A stretch of 64,000 nucleotides of DNA from Balaenoptera acutorostrata (lineage: Eukaryota > Chordata > Mammalia > Artiodactyla > Balaenopteridae). Below are positions 1-11,835 of the stretch, in pieces (position 1 is the first letter of the stretch; each line of letters opens with the position of its first letter). Where the stretch lies: NCBI RefSeq assembly GCF_949987535.1, contig NC_080075.1, forward strand, positions 39,616,269 through 39,680,268, written 5' to 3'. A program made the position numbers and the translations under genes. Below the pieces are notes generated by a model. The model was not told the DNA's origin. It did no database searches and saw only the letters and a program-made list of their open reading frames with translations.

Positions 1-240
1 AAGATCAAAGCCAGGTACCTTGACTACGAGGTTACCTGGGCCAACGACGGCTTCTGAGACCCATCCAAGGCTGGCCACCTCCAGCAGCCCACTGGAACTC
101 TGCCCTCAAGGCCACCTCCCAAGGGTTTGAGCTGCGCCCCTTGGCACTTTGCCGCCCTGGCAAACCCTCAGTGCCCGGGGTTACCTCTCTAGGGAGAATT
201 AAAAGCATTGTCACCTCCACTGGTCCCTGAAAAAAAAAGA
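1..240 (+). pseudogene. 3' end of a probable processed retrocopy (gene unidentified)
   Basis: From base 1 the frame is open for 18 codons and ends at TGA (55-57). The C-terminal peptide contains DYEVTWANDGF, which I cannot assign to a gene. About 170 bases of GC-rich 3'UTR-like sequence follow, then an ATTAAA hexamer near 201 and a genomic A-rich tract (about 230-250) some 25 bases later. A hexamer followed by an encoded poly(A) is the signature of an L1-mobilised processed copy. The 5' part lies outside the window, so neither intactness nor a TSD can be judged. A genuine last exon with an A-rich downstream tract is the alternative. Confidence 0.5.
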
Positions 241-250
241 AAAAAAAAAT

Positions 251-1009
251 TAAGGGACAAAAGATAAATGGCAAAGTACAAGCATGAAACAGGGCAATTC
301 AGAGCAGGGTGCTGGCTGGAGCATGCCTTTTCTGTCTGGACAGTTTGACCACATAAGAAATAGAAGCTTCAATAACCAATATCTGACATTTTTATCTAAT
401 ATTTCATTGTATGTATGATACAGCAGATACCTTTAATTATAATTCAGTTCATTAAATTCTTTTATCATTTCTCAAAAATTAAATTTCCTGTCAGCATCCT
501 AAAAATGGCAATGTGACATATATGTGAGGAAGTACTAAGTATTTTACAAAATTGAGAATTTTAAGATTTTAAAATTTAAATTGTCAATAACATTTATAGA
601 GTTCAGTGTAAACATAGCTCTACACTAATCCCTGGAAGCATTTTACATTAAATAAAATGTTTATTTATTAAGTCATTTTCAGTCAGACCTGTGATTACTA
701 GGGGTGCATGCAGTGTTAAGACCATAGATGTGGAGCATGTGTAGGGATTCTAGAATTTCATTTTAATCATCTTTGAAGATGTATAATTTTTTTTTCAAGA
801 AGTCAAGAAGCTCACAATAAAAGACATTTTATGTTTAAATTTTTTTTTCATTATCCCAGCACCGTTGGGATTATTTTGGCATGACATTTACGTTACAGAA
901 TTAAGAAGAGGGGAGCATACTTCTTGAGTAGCACATGGGCTTCTACTATGGTGGTTCTGCCTTTGTTTTCAGTGTTATTTAAATCCAGTATGATGGAAGT
1001 GCTTTGGAC
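251..1009. other. Unassigned AT-rich sequence
   Basis: I see no convincing ORF, RNA gene or recognisable repeat here. The stretch is AT-rich with several short poly-T runs (for example near 787 and 839). Confidence 0.5.
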
Positions 1010-1545
1010 TGATTTTTCTAAAACTTAAATCTGATCATGTTCCTCCTCTGCTTCAAACTCATCAGCAGCCACTCACAGCCCTCACGTTGGATCCCAGACT
1101 CCTTAGTTCAGCCACAAGGGCCATCAGGAGAGACCCCCTACTTACCTTTCTGTTTCCTTCTCTGACTCATCTCCCTACTCCCAGTCCATATTCCAACTAT
1201 ACTGATGAACTATTCGCAGTTTCCCAAATCACCAAACTCTTCCATGCTTCTGCCAGGAGCACCTTTCATCCTCCTTTCCTCCTAATCAGCTCTCTTCTTT
1301 AGGATGCTCATCCAAGATCATCACTTCCAGTTTAGATGACCCTCCTAGGAATACACATGTCTCCCTGGGCTGATGTCTGCCCTTGCACTACCTACAACGT
1401 ATTCTGTTGAAGATGTTTATTCTTCTTCCCCATTAGAAGACCAGGTCACCTTCGCCTTTTTACCTCCCTGCAGAGCTTAATAAAATATTTGGCAGTTAAT
1501 AGGCACTTAATAAGCATTTTTGGGCTGAATGAATTTACTTTTTCT
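1010..1545 (+). repeat. L2 LINE 3' region
   Basis: The text follows the mammalian L2 3' end: a 'tgttcctcctctgcttcaaa' type start, a C/T-rich middle, then 'ggcagttaataggcacttaa' and a tail with 'ctgaatgaat'. It is strongly diverged, as expected for this ancient family. The short open frame at 1087-1302 lies inside it and is not a gene. Confidence 0.6.
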
Positions 1546-1561
1546 TACATTTGCTCGTAAT

Positions 1562-1790
1562 TAAAATAGCTATCATTTGTTAAAAAGCTTTTACATGCAA
1601 GCACTGTAGTAGATGCTTTACATTTTTTATCTCATTTAATTTTCACAGTTGTCATGTGAGTGGGAATCACTATCCTCGTTTTAATGGATGAGGAAATAGG
1701 CTTAGAGAAATTCAGTAATTTATCTAAAATTAAGTAACAGAGCTGGGATCAACCTCAAGTCTGTCAGGTTCCAGAACTCTGCTTTTTTTC
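1562..1790 (-). repeat. MIR SINE
   Basis: On the plus strand this reads as reverse MIR: a 'gcactgtagtagatgcttta' start, the core 'ggatgaggaaataggcttag' and 'aacagagctgggatcaacc' near the end. Diverged but collinear over more than 200 bases. Confidence 0.7.
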
Positions 1791-2470
1791 TCCATGCAAC
1801 ACATTATGGAGATCCTCCCTAATACCTAAGGATGAGAGGGTGCCAATCTCACAGTTATTCCAAGCAGATATACAGACCGTAAGCAGTGTTCCAAGATAAG
1901 CAGGCATCATTCCCATGGCTTAGAGTTATCATCACCTTCAGAAAAGAATACTAATCAGAAGCTGGAAGTATAGGAAATAGGATTCAGATTTTCAGGAGTC
2001 AAGATCCAGAGATAAATCAGCTCTCCAGACAAGTGGACTGGGTCTCAGTGTAAGGCTCCATCCCAGCAAGGAATTGGAATACTAAGGGGGGAAATTGAAG
2101 CCCAGAGATTGAAATGTAGCCAAGTTGACAGGGTTAGGGACTAACATATGGCCACCCAGGGATCACCAGATACCAAGTCTATGACAGCAAGGCTAATTCT
2201 TAAGTCTCACTTAAAATATGGTGAATCTTTTAGTGTATTTTCCACCCTAGACCCAGGAATTGAGCAATGATGTGGGAGATATCGGCACAGCCTATCTCCC
2301 TGGAGAGTCAGGCAATGAGTCAAGGGAAAAAAATGTGCTGAGCAGTTTCCTAGATGAGAATGTCTGTCAAACAGTTGCTAAATCAGTGTTTAGGAAGAGA
2401 AAACTAATTTCTAACTTGATCCTTCCTGAACTTAAAAAAAGAAAGAGTCCTTAATTATAGTCTGTATTGA

Positions 2471-2785
2471 CTTTTTTTTTAAGTTTTTTAAAAAATTTTT
2501 TTGATTTATTTTCTAGCTGCGTTGGGTCTTCATTGCAGTGTGCGGGCTCCTCATTGCAGTTGCTTCTCTTGCTGCGGAGCATAGGCTCTAGGCGCACAGG
2601 CTTCAGTAGTTGTGGCATGCAGGCTCAGTAGTTGTGGCTTGCGGGCTCTAGAGCGCAGGCTCAGTAGTTGTGGCACATGAGCTTAGTTGCTCCGTGGCAT
2701 GTGGGATCTTCCCGGACCAGGGCTCGAACCTGTGTCCCCTGCATTGGCAGGCAGATTCTTAACCACTGTGCCACCAGGGAAGTCC
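2471..2785 (-). mobile_element. CHR SINE (tRNA-Glu-derived), antisense
   Basis: It starts with a poly-T tail followed by 'gctgcgttgggtcttcattg' and ends with the tRNA-like head 'ccactgtgccaccagggaag'. The middle contains repeats of 'ggctcagtagttgtggc', the CHR monomer. No clear TSD is visible, and divergence places it among the older CHR copies here. It would be transcribed by RNA polymerase III from the tRNA-related end (B box 'ggttcgagccc', reversed near 2720). Confidence 0.9.
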
Positions 2786-4351
2786 TGCTTTTCTTGATGG
2801 ACTACTTTTCCTTTGTTTCTGCATTCCCTCACTTCTCTAATTGTTAACTTCTTGGGCCTCCTCTTTGGAACTTGGGGAAGGCTTAGGAGACTAAGGCTTT
2901 TTGTCTACAAATAATAAATGGGGGACACAGAGGGACATTTGTACCCAGGAAGGCCCCACAGGGTTTTTCTTGGTTTCAATACCCACCTTTCTTTGATACT
3001 CCTCAATCCTGAGGGGAATGGGGCGGGACATGAAAGGGAATAAAGTTTTGGACAGAGAGGTTAATTATAAACTCATGAGAGGAGCTCAGTTTTAGGTGGA
3101 TTCAGTTTCAACCTTTGTTGCTAGTCTAGCTCTGACTATTTGCTCAAGTTCTGTTTACAAGTCTCTGTCTGATTTTCTGAGACCTGTTTGTGCTTCAGTT
3201 TGGTTAACTGAGTTTCTGCCTTGCTTCCTTGTGGCTGGTATCTGACTTAGTATCCTCAACAGCCAGAGTCCTGTTTTATTATCCATCTCCACTATCAACC
3301 CTTTTCAGGGACTGGAGTCTGTCCCTGAACACCAGCCAGGTGGCTAAAGTTACTTGCTGATGAGCATCCCTGATGCAAACTCTCTGCCTGCTAGAACTTC
3401 CAAACTGCTTTCCTCTGGGTGCCCTATTTTCTCCCTTTTAGGGTACCCTACTCTGAGTATCAGAACCCAAATGATATCAACTGTTTGAATTTATCTATTG
3501 CTATAGCCTGTAGATATCATGCTGCTCTATACTTTACCCCAGCACCTTGAGAGAGGACTATCTACTCCCAACCTCTCCTGTAGGCTGTACCTCATCTGGT
3601 GGATAGGTCTAATTCTAGGAGCTGGTGACTCAGAGGCGGCTCCATTAGGAAGCAGTTAACTCAAACTGTGTATCTAGAATTTACTTTGTCTTTAGTTAAT
3701 GGAGCTTCCTAGACTTCTAGCACTTGATGGAAATGAAGCAATCTAGAAATTTTGAGGTTAAACATTATTTTAGAGTGGAAATATTATCAAGTGGGAACAT
3801 GAATAGAATAGCAATATCAGGTCACGTTATGCATTTTTTGAAGTAATTTTTAAAAAATTTTAAAATTGGGACTCTATGTGGAATTCAGTTGCTTCCAAAC
3901 ATTAATATCTTGGGACTTGATGTAATCCTATTCACATATGATTCACATTATTCAGTTTAAAGGGAAGGAAAAGTAACCATTTTCTTCAAATGAGAAACAT
4001 AACTCAAAGGAAAAAATTTCCAAACACATGAAAATTAATTTGCATATTCTTTGGAGATAGGAAGAATTTATTTTAATTAATTTCAGCATCCTTCAAGAAT
4101 GAACACACAAGGAAAAATATTCTTTCTTGACTGTGAAACAATATGACAGGCTCCAGCCTCATTTTCTCTGCCTCTGCCATCTTGGCTTCCCACCAGCTGG
4201 GTTCAGGTTTTCTAGTGGCAGGTGCGGTCCCATCATATCCCAGAGTGCTCGAGCCTGCAGGCTGGATATTCTAAAGAACCTCAGCATACAAAGGCCTCTC
4301 CTTCACTAAGCTCAGTGTCATATCAACACCCTTGGGCCAATAGCTCTTCCT
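2786..4351. other. Unassigned single-copy-like sequence
   Basis: About 1.5 kb without a repeat family or gene that I can recognise. Short ORFs are at background frequency and show no conserved domain. Confidence 0.4.
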
Positions 4352-4431
4352 GCATATTCTTTCAACAAACGCCTAATATGTCAGGTTCTGAGGCGGGCAC
4401 TGGGCAGAGGCAGATCCATGTTTTGTGTGAT

Positions 4432-4960
4432 CTGAAGCTTATATAATTTGGAGACCCTCTTTAAGAAAAAGAGCATTAAATTACAAACCAAAAGCAGGTA
4501 TGAAAATGAATAGAGAAAGGAAATCATGACAAATTTAAGTTTTTAAAAGCTGATAAATTCCACGAAAATCACATCTATAAAAACAGTAGTTTTTAACTTA
4601 TTGTCTGACAAAACTCTATAATACTTTCCCCCTATTTTTGTCTGTACAATCCTTGATAATTTCTTCATATAACAATAATTTTTGTGAAAATTATTTCTAT
4701 AGAAATACATTTTTCTATAGAAATAATGGAGAGACCTCTTGCATGGTTGAACAAAAATAATTTTTTAAATTAAAAGTTTAGAAAAATTTCTTTCAATCTC
4801 ACTACTTATTATTAGTAATGTCATGTAAGTTTTTAAGATTTAGGAAAACTTCCATCAAGTTTTCTTCATATCTAAGCAGTAAGATTTGAGGAATTTCAAC
4901 TCTTCTTGTACAGGGGCTAATCTTAATACTGTGAAGTGTCATTGATGTCCTCGTTGTAGT
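4432..4960. repeat. Possible old interspersed repeat with a perfect hairpin
   Basis: The segment starting 'tgaagcttatataatttgg' resembles one at about 40,438 ('tgaagcttatatgatatagg'), so a dispersed old repeat is likely, although I cannot name the family. Inside lies a perfect 13-base inverted repeat (4690-4702 and 4715-4727, arm ATTATTTCTATAG) with a 12-base loop. Confidence 0.3.
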
Positions 4961-5410
4961 GGTGTCTTATGAGTTTTGTTTTTTATTAAAGTATAGTTGA
5001 TGTACAACATTACATAAGTTACAGGTGTACAATATAGTGATTCACAGTTTTTAAAGTTTATATACTCCATTTATAGTTACTATAAAATATTGTCTATATT
5101 CCCCATGTTGTATAATATATCCTTATAGCTTATTTTATGCCTAATATTTTGTACCTGTTAAACCCCTAACCTTATGGTACCCCTTCCTCCTCCCTCTCCC
5201 CACTGGTAACCACTAGTTTGTTCTCTATATCTGTGACTCTGCTTCTTTTTTGTTATATTCACTAGCTTGTTGTATTTTTTTTTTTTTTGCTTGTTGTATT
5301 TTTAAATTCCACATATAAGTGATATCATACAGTATTTGTCTTTCTCTGCCTGACTTATTTCACTTAGCATAATGCCCTCCAAGTTCATCCATGTTGCTGC
5401 AAATGGCAAA

Positions 5411-5414
<4 letters not shown>

Positions 5415-5449
<35 letters not shown>

Positions 5450-5480
5450 CTATCATATATATATGTATATATATATTCAT
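5415..5480. repeat. (TA)n microsatellite inside L1
   Basis: Almost uninterrupted TA dinucleotides with a few TG/TC interruptions, lying in the ORF2-derived part of the surrounding L1. The tyrosine/isoleucine-rich ORFs on both strands here are artefacts of this repeat. Confidence 0.9.
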
Positions 5481-5758
5481 CTGTTGTTGGACACTTAGGT
5501 TGCTTCCATATCTCGGCAGTTGTAAATAATGCCGCTATGAACATTGGATTGCATATATCTTTTCGAATTAGTGTTTTGGGGGTTGTTTTGGATATATACC
5601 CAGGGGTGGAATTGCTGGGTCATATGGTAGTTCTATTTTTAGTTTTTAAGAAACCGCCATACTGCTTTCCACAGTGGCTGCACCAAATTACATTCCCACC
5701 AACAGTGTACAAGGGTCCCCTTTTCTCCACATCCTCACCAACATTTGTTATTTGTGTT

Positions 5759-6068
5759 TTTTTTTTTTAATTTACTTATTTTTATTATTTATTTATTTAT
5801 TTTTTGGCTGTGTTGGGGCTTCGTTTCTGTGCGAGGGCTTTCTCTAGTTGTGGCAAGCGGGGGCCACTCTTCATTGCGGTGCGCGGGCCTCTCACTATTC
5901 ACGGCCTCTCTTGTTGCGGAGCACAGGCTGCAGACGCGCAGGCTCAGTAGTTGTGGCTCACGGGCCTAGTTGCTCCGTGGCACGTGGGATCTTCCCAGAC
6001 CACGGCTCGAACCCGTGTCCCCTGCATTAGCAGGCAGATTCTCAACCACTGCGCCACCAGGGAAGCCC
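5759..6068 (-). mobile_element. CHR SINE nested in L1, with 10-bp TSD
   Basis: Direct repeats TATTTGTGTT at 5749-5758 and 6069-6078 flank the element. It has the A-tail (as poly-T and ATTT repeats), 'ggctgtgttggggcttcg', and the tRNA-like head ending 'gcgccaccagggaagccc'. It is one of the shorter copies with few internal monomers, a class with little divergence here (compare 10,255, 15,333 and 55,948). It interrupts ORF2 of the host L1 and so inserted later. Confidence 0.95.
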
Positions 6069-6473
6069 TATTTGTGTTCTTTTTGATGATAGTCATTCTG
6101 ACAGGTGTGAGGTGATATCTCATTGTGGTTTTGATTTGCATTTCCCTGATGATAGCGTTGTTGAGCATCTTTTCATGTGCCTGTTGGCGATATGCATTTC
6201 CTCATTGGAAAAATGTCTATCCAGTTCTTCTGTCCATTTTTTAATTGGGTTGTTTGTTTTTATGATGTTGAGTTATATGAGCTGTTTGTATATGTTGGAT
6301 ATTAACCCCTTATCAGCCATATCACTTGCAAATATTTCCTCCCATCTTATGAGTTTTATAATATCTTTATTGATTCAGTATTTTATATCAAATCAGCAAA
6401 CAATTTAAATCTTTTGTCAGTGTATTTACATGCTAATACTTTGAGATACATAAAATACTACATAGCAGTTTGT

Positions 6474-6657
6474 GGGACTTCCCTGGCAGTCCAGTGGTTA
6501 AGACTTCACCTTCCAATGCAAGGGGGTACGGGTTCGATCCCTGGTCAGGGAGCTAATATCCCACATGCCTTGCAGCCAAAAAACCAAAACAAAAACCAGA
6601 AGCAATATTGTAACAAATTCAATAGAAACTTTAAAAATGGTCCACATCAAAAAAAAA
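6474..6657 (+). mobile_element. Short tRNA-Glu-derived SINE (CHR-2-like) with 19-bp TSD
   Basis: The head 'gggacttccctggcagtcca' with B box 'gggttcgatccctgg' is tRNA-derived. The tail contains 'caatattgtaacaaattcaa' and 'aaaaatggtccacatc' before the A-run, so this is a complete short SINE. TSDs at 6455-6473 and 6658-6676 are 19 bases with one mismatch. The class differs from the longer CHR copies by lacking the 'ccacaactactgagcc' monomers. Confidence 0.93.
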
Positions 6658-6769
6658 ATACTGCATAGCAGTTTGTAATACTGCTACAGGTTTCTTCCCC
6701 ATGAACACAGGGATAATGATAAATTCTATTTTGCCTGATTCTCATTAAAATGGGAAAAAGTGTATAGTG

Positions 6770-7096
6770 TAGACACAGACCTACTAGAGAGTGGACTTGA
6801 GGACATGGGGAGGGGGAAGGGTAAGCTGGGACAAAGTGAGAGAGTGGCATGTACATATATACACTACCGAACGTAAAACCGATAGCTAGTGGGAAGCAAC
6901 CGCATAGCACAGGGAGATCAGCTAGGGTGCTTTGTCACCACCTAGAGGGGTGGGATAGGGAGGATGGGAGGGAGGGAGATGCAAGAGGGAAGAGATATGG
7001 GGATATATGTATATGTATAGCTGATTCACTTTATTATAAAGCAGAAACTGACACACCATTGTAAAGCAATTATACTCCAATAAAGATGTTAAAAAA
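6770..7096 (+). mobile_element. 5'-truncated young L1 3' end
   Basis: This sense copy of the same 3'UTR as the big L1 starting at 18,286 runs from 'agacacagacctactagaga' through the G-rich polypurine tract (about 6948-6992) to 'ccaataaagatgttaaaaaa'. AATAAA lies near 7079. It is 5'-truncated entirely within the 3'UTR. A TSD is not clear. Confidence 0.85.
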
Positions 7097-9689
7097 ATAA
7101 TAATAATAAGTATAAAAGTGACATTGTCAAGTTCATATGTACAGAAGAGAACTTCTATTTTGTTTAACATTGATTAAAATTAAATCCTTCACTTATAATT
7201 ATACACATCTAGTGACTAGAAAAATTCCCCCAGACTAGCTTCTGTTTTCATATATTTCAATTCTAGTTTCACTTCCACCAGCTGTATACCTCTGTGCTGA
7301 CCACTTTGGGACCTGTTCACATCATGATACAACCTCTGGCCCCTTCACCTTAGGGCCATGACACACCTTAGGGCCATGATGTCATGGATGAATTAGGGAT
7401 ATTCCTGGGAGCCACTCCTACATTGAGATGGCTAGCAAAAACTTAACTGTACTCAGAAGTGACTATAAACCACGTGAACATTCCCATTAAACCCAACCAG
7501 ATGTATTTCCAACTCACCTTTCCCTTAGTTGAATCTACGTGCAGCTACTCCAGCACTATACCATAAGAGAAAGTATGAGAAGCTCTTGTGGGGGTATTTT
7601 TACTTTGGTTGTGATTGCAGGTAGAATACCTTACTTTTGCAAAGTTTGCAAAAGTATTTGACCATGTGAGCATGTTGCTAGAGCCCTCCTAGGCCTGTAT
7701 AAGTAAAGGGTCCCAAAGCTTAAACTTCATTAGCTTCACAGAGAATTTACTGCTGTCAGTAGAGAAAAAACTGTTAAACAGTCCTGTCCCATTTTTTTTC
7801 TGGGGGTAGAGGGATGCATGAGATAATACAGACAAGGATATAACCTTCCATATTCTGTGATTTGTCCTTGCATCAACCCTAATGGGACACAGTGTCCCAA
7901 TGCCAACTGCTGGGCTCCTGTATATACCCAGATTGGCACTTCTTTCCCACCATATCCTCTCTCTCCCACCTCCACCCTGTGCTCTTTGTTTTTATTTTGT
8001 TATTTTTTTTGTCTTTGCTTTATTTGTCTATATGTTGTGGTGGTTCTTGTCTGAAGATCTGTGTTTAGGATCTGAGTGGCCAGAATTACAGGCACACTCT
8101 ACAGACAGATGTGTGTGATACTGAAGTCTGGCAATGTCAGGAGCAGAAGGCATGTGGCTGGATAGGCAAAGAAAGAAACGAGATTTGAAAATGTGAGGGT
8201 AGCCAAGGCAGGTAAAATTTGTATAGACCGTAATTATTATTTTTGAAAGCCATTTGCAGAATTAGTATAACAAAAAGTAATAACAAAAAGAAAGCAGGAT
8301 ATTTCTTTTCTTTTTTTTAAAAAATTAGTTGCACAACTGAACTGTGCGGTTTGTTTCTCTTGGTAAAAATAGAATGTCCTTCTGATAATATTCATGCTGA
8401 TCATAATGAATAATGACACAAGTGAATAAAATAGGACTGTATCTGTATTTAGCATTAGAAAAAAGGGAGTCCTTAAGAGAGCTCTGGGAGAAACCCTGAA
8501 GATGTAGTCCAAGTTGTGGCTGCAAGCAGTTTTCACAGGCCTCCCACTACTGCTAAGTCTGTTAAGTACAGAACCATATGTTTCTCTGAAGTGTAAAAGT
8601 ATAAGTTGGAAATTTTACTGAGAAAATTCTCCTGTTTCCCATAACATGTGTTGATCAGACTTCTTATTGGAAAGTGCATTGGCTAATGTCCTGCGAGTCA
8701 TACCCATTAATGATGTATTGCTCATCTTTGCTTTTTGTAATACTTGCCTGTACTGGGAACATCATGGTCCGAAAAATACTACTTGTTTGTACATGTGTCT
8801 GGAAGGGCTGTGTAATTATTCTGGTTATAAAGTGTTGCAACAAACATCTGCACATGTGCTAGATATTATGAGTTCTATCTAAGATTAAAAGATAAAGAGC
8901 TAATGATATTGGCCCCCAAGTGTACTAATCATATTGACTTAGTATTTTGGTTCCATAGTCTGGAATTACTTATATTTACCATCATTTTAATTGACAGAAG
9001 TTGGATCCTGGTCGGTCCTCAAGTTTACCTCCAATTTTAAGTAATGCTGCTCTGATGTATTCTTGTTATAAATATATCTTTTAAAGAAGTCTGTTCTGTA
9101 ACAGCCAATGAAAATAAGTCACACCTTTGATTTTCACAATTTCAGTGCCCTTTATTAAGATGATCTTTTAAAATAAGTCAAAATTACTTTGGTCTAAGAT
9201 AAAAACAAATCCTCTCCAATCAACACGTTTTTCATCTTTATTTTGTCCAATTGTTTTACCAATAGGAATAGGTAGAAGAACTTCTCATTCTATTTTTCTA
9301 CTCTACTTGCTTAAACACACTTTGCTAGTGGTGTGAGAATCCAGGTGACCCTGAGCAATATTACAAAGTAGGTAATGTTTGTCTTGGATGCCTGCCTCTG
9401 TTCCTGAAGTCACCCTTGCCCTTAGGGCCCCATCTCAGGCACTCTATTCTAAAATTTCCCTTTCAGTTCCTAGTATGTCTTTCTGTAAGATCATGGGTAT
9501 CATATTTTCTTTCCCTCATTTAAATTTACCTGTTCTGTGTTGATTTTCCTTAAGATCCCAGGATACAGTAGTTCGTGTAATTTCTTAAAAAGTCACTGCA
9601 GATGTACTCATAGGAGAGAGCTAGAGTAATCGTGAATCAAGAAACATAAGAATCTACTAGAAATGATGCCCTTTCTTCATTTATATTGT
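7097..9689. other. Unassigned sequence
   Basis: About 2.6 kb without confident features. There is a minor 18-base tandem duplication ('caccttagggccatga' at 7346 and 7364). The ORFs are short and lack recognisable domains. Confidence 0.4.
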
Positions 9690-9800
9690 GTTGATCGTTC
9701 ACTCATTTGACACACGTATTGAGCACTTATTATGTGCCAGAAATTGTTCTAGGCACTTGAAATACATCAAGTACCAAAAGATAAAATTCCCTGTGCTTGT
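9690..9800 (-). repeat. L2 LINE 3' fragment
   Basis: Reads as reversed L2: 'gttcactcatttgac', 'ttgagcacttattatgtgcc', 'attgttctaggcact' and 'aaattccctgtgctt'. Confidence 0.6.
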
Positions 9801-10244
9801 GTGCTCTCATTTGTACAGTTTTATATCTCTTGAGAGTATGAATCATGCTTTTTCATGTTGTAAGTCATAACATCTGTGCATGCAATTTGGATTTTTTTTC
9901 ATACTGTTTCCACTGATCATGCTTTATGTCATGTCTGTATTACTTGATGAAACACAATTCAGTGTCTTAGATGCAGTCATTGAAGTGGCTGATCAGTGAC
10001 AGACTTGTTTCTCACCTTATTGAAAACAAAATGAGGGGCTGACAGGTTAAAGTTCACCATTTTCATAGAAGAGAGGATGCAGATCAGGGTCTAATGAGGC
10101 TGTACTCAACACATATATTTGGCACCAGCCATATCATGAGCAAATCCTAGCCATTAAAATTCCTGGCTTAAATTTTCCTGAAGGTTTGGATTAAAATGCT
10201 TACATAGGTGCCTTCTTCAAAACTGTATAAAGCCATCAACCTAG
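9801..10244. other. Unassigned sequence
   Basis: Nothing recognisable between the L2 fragment and the SINE TSD. Confidence 0.4.
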
Positions 10245-10254
10245 AGACAGTCCA

Positions 10255-10580
10255 GGGCTTCCCTGGTGGCGCAGTGGTTGAGAATCTGCCTGCCAATGCA
10301 GGGGACGCGGGTTCGGGCCCTGGTCTGGGAGGATCCCACGTGCCGCGGAGCAACTGGGCCCGTGAGCCACAACTGCTGAGCCTGTGCGTCTGGAGCCTGT
10401 GCTCCGCAACAAGAGAGGCCGCGATAGTGAGAGGCCCGTGCACTGCGATGGAGAGTGGCCCCCGCTTGCCGCAACTAGAGAGGGCCCTCGCACAGAAACG
10501 AAGACCCAACACAGCCAAAAATAAATAAATAAATAAATTAATAATTTAATAAAAATATAATAATAAAAATAAATAAATAA
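10255..10580 (+). mobile_element. CHR SINE with perfect 10-bp TSD
   Basis: AGACAGTCCA repeats at 10,245-10,254 and 10,581-10,590. It is a full tRNA-like head ('gggcttccctggtggcgcag'), a body with 'gcgtctggagcctgtgctcc', then 'cccaacacagccaaaaataa' and an AAAT tail. Open frames across it on both strands are artefacts of GC-rich SINE sequence. Confidence 0.95.
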
Positions 10581-10590
10581 AGACAGTCCA

Positions 10591-11644
10591 TAATGGGACT
10601 GAATTTTTTAATTCAAATATTCATTTTCTGCTTAACTGATTATCACATAGAGAAAAAAATGAAATGGGAACATAAAAATTTAGAATAAGGGATTTGTCTG
10701 TGGAAAACATATACCTTTTAAAAAAACATTTAGCTAAAGCCAGGTCAGTGTGATTAATCTTGCTTTCAGAACATGAAGCTGTGCTACCAAATGTGTACTC
10801 TGTTTTTCCTAATCAAAATGTATATATTGTTACCATGATAATTCTGTCTTGATGTATTTTTTATATGACTTTGGCTTGCTACACAATCATATAAAACTCA
10901 ACTCCCCCCCATAAAAAAAAAACCCCAGTGTTAAACAGTTCAAGTTTCTCCCTATGACCTAAATTAAAACTTGTAAGGTTCAAATTAGGAGACAGGAAAT
11001 GAATCAAAGAAGATACCGTGGTTTTTTTGCGTCAGTTAAGTTGGAGTGTGCTTGCATCTGGAAGATGCCTAACTTTAAGTTTAAAAAAAGAGGAGAACAG
11101 AGGAATATGATAAACCTTTCCTAAAATATAACACTCTAAGAAAAAAATTATCTGCAGGAGTGTTACATTAAGAACTTTATAAATATTAAAATAGAAGAGT
11201 AAATGTATATAATGTAATATTTATGGATCCTTAATTTAAATGCCAGTTTAGTATCCTTTCAAAATACTGACAAAAAATGGCACTCTACCCTTCAATAATG
11301 AATGAGCTTAGCTCTCCACACAAGTGAGAGGGAGGCAATGACTCTGGACTCAAGCCAAGTAGTCAGCCTAGGTGTGTACAAAAAGCAGAGGGGGAGAAAA
11401 GGAGGAAGGAGGAGATAATTCCTCTGGTACAAAAAAGAACCTGTGAAGGAAAAGAGAGAAATTCTCTCCTCTGTGTCTAAGAAGCACATTTTTGCTAACT
11501 TTGAATAGGAAAAATAAGAATGTATTTAAGTATTCTTATGAATGAGAAAAAACCCAACTCAGTGAAATTGAAGAGCAAATCTGATGGAGAAATAGATTTT
11601 TAAGAACTATTTTTAAATGTTTAAAGGGGATAGTTTCATTTACT
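10591..11644. other. Unassigned AT-rich sequence
   Basis: No gene or repeat family identified. Confidence 0.4.
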
Positions 11645-11835
11645 TCACAATAATTAGCACTTATTGAACCTCATATGCTAAGCACAGCCAAAATCTTTTT
11701 ATATGTTGTCTCCTTTCATCTTTACAACTTTGTGAGGTAGCATAATTATGTTCATGGTCTATATTAAGAAACTGAGGCTTTCAGGGGTTAAGAAACTGAT
11801 CAAAGCATCAGGATTCACACATAGGTTTGCTTATT
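11645..11835 (-). repeat. MIR SINE
   Basis: Reversed MIR: 'ttagcacttattgaacc', 'catctttacaactttgtgag', 'aagaaactgaggctttcagg' and 'gttaagaaactgatcaaagc'. Confidence 0.7.

Larger units (their letters stand above)
4965..6357 (-). mobile_element. 5'-truncated L1 (3'UTR plus ORF2 C-terminus) with TSD
   Basis: Perfect 13-bp direct repeats TCTTATGAGTTTT at 4965-4977 and 6345-6357 bound the insertion. The plus strand reads L1 in reverse: an A-tail remnant, the 3'UTR (about 4980-5300), then ORF2 C-terminal coding remnants ('aagttcatccatgttgctgc' at about 5383; 'gttgagcatcttttcatgtg' at about 6160). It ends inside ORF2, so it is 5'-truncated. Stops and frameshifts make it dead. A CHR SINE (5759-6068) and a (TA)n tract are inside it. 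Divergence suggests an old eutherian L1 subfamily. Confidence 0.88.

Noticed and set aside
5372..5770. 132-codon plus-strand frame with repeated Y/I
   Set aside because: It reads through an L1 remnant and a (TA)n microsatellite, with no start context or conserved domain.
6474..6560. tRNA gene suggested by A/B box-like promoter
   Set aside because: It is the tRNA-derived head of a SINE with TSD and A-tail. No cloverleaf can be drawn with intact stems.
10168..10528. Overlapping 77-116-codon frames on both strands
   Set aside because: All lie in the CHR SINE at 10,255-10,580. The same peptides recur at other SINE copies, so they are translations of a non-coding repeat.
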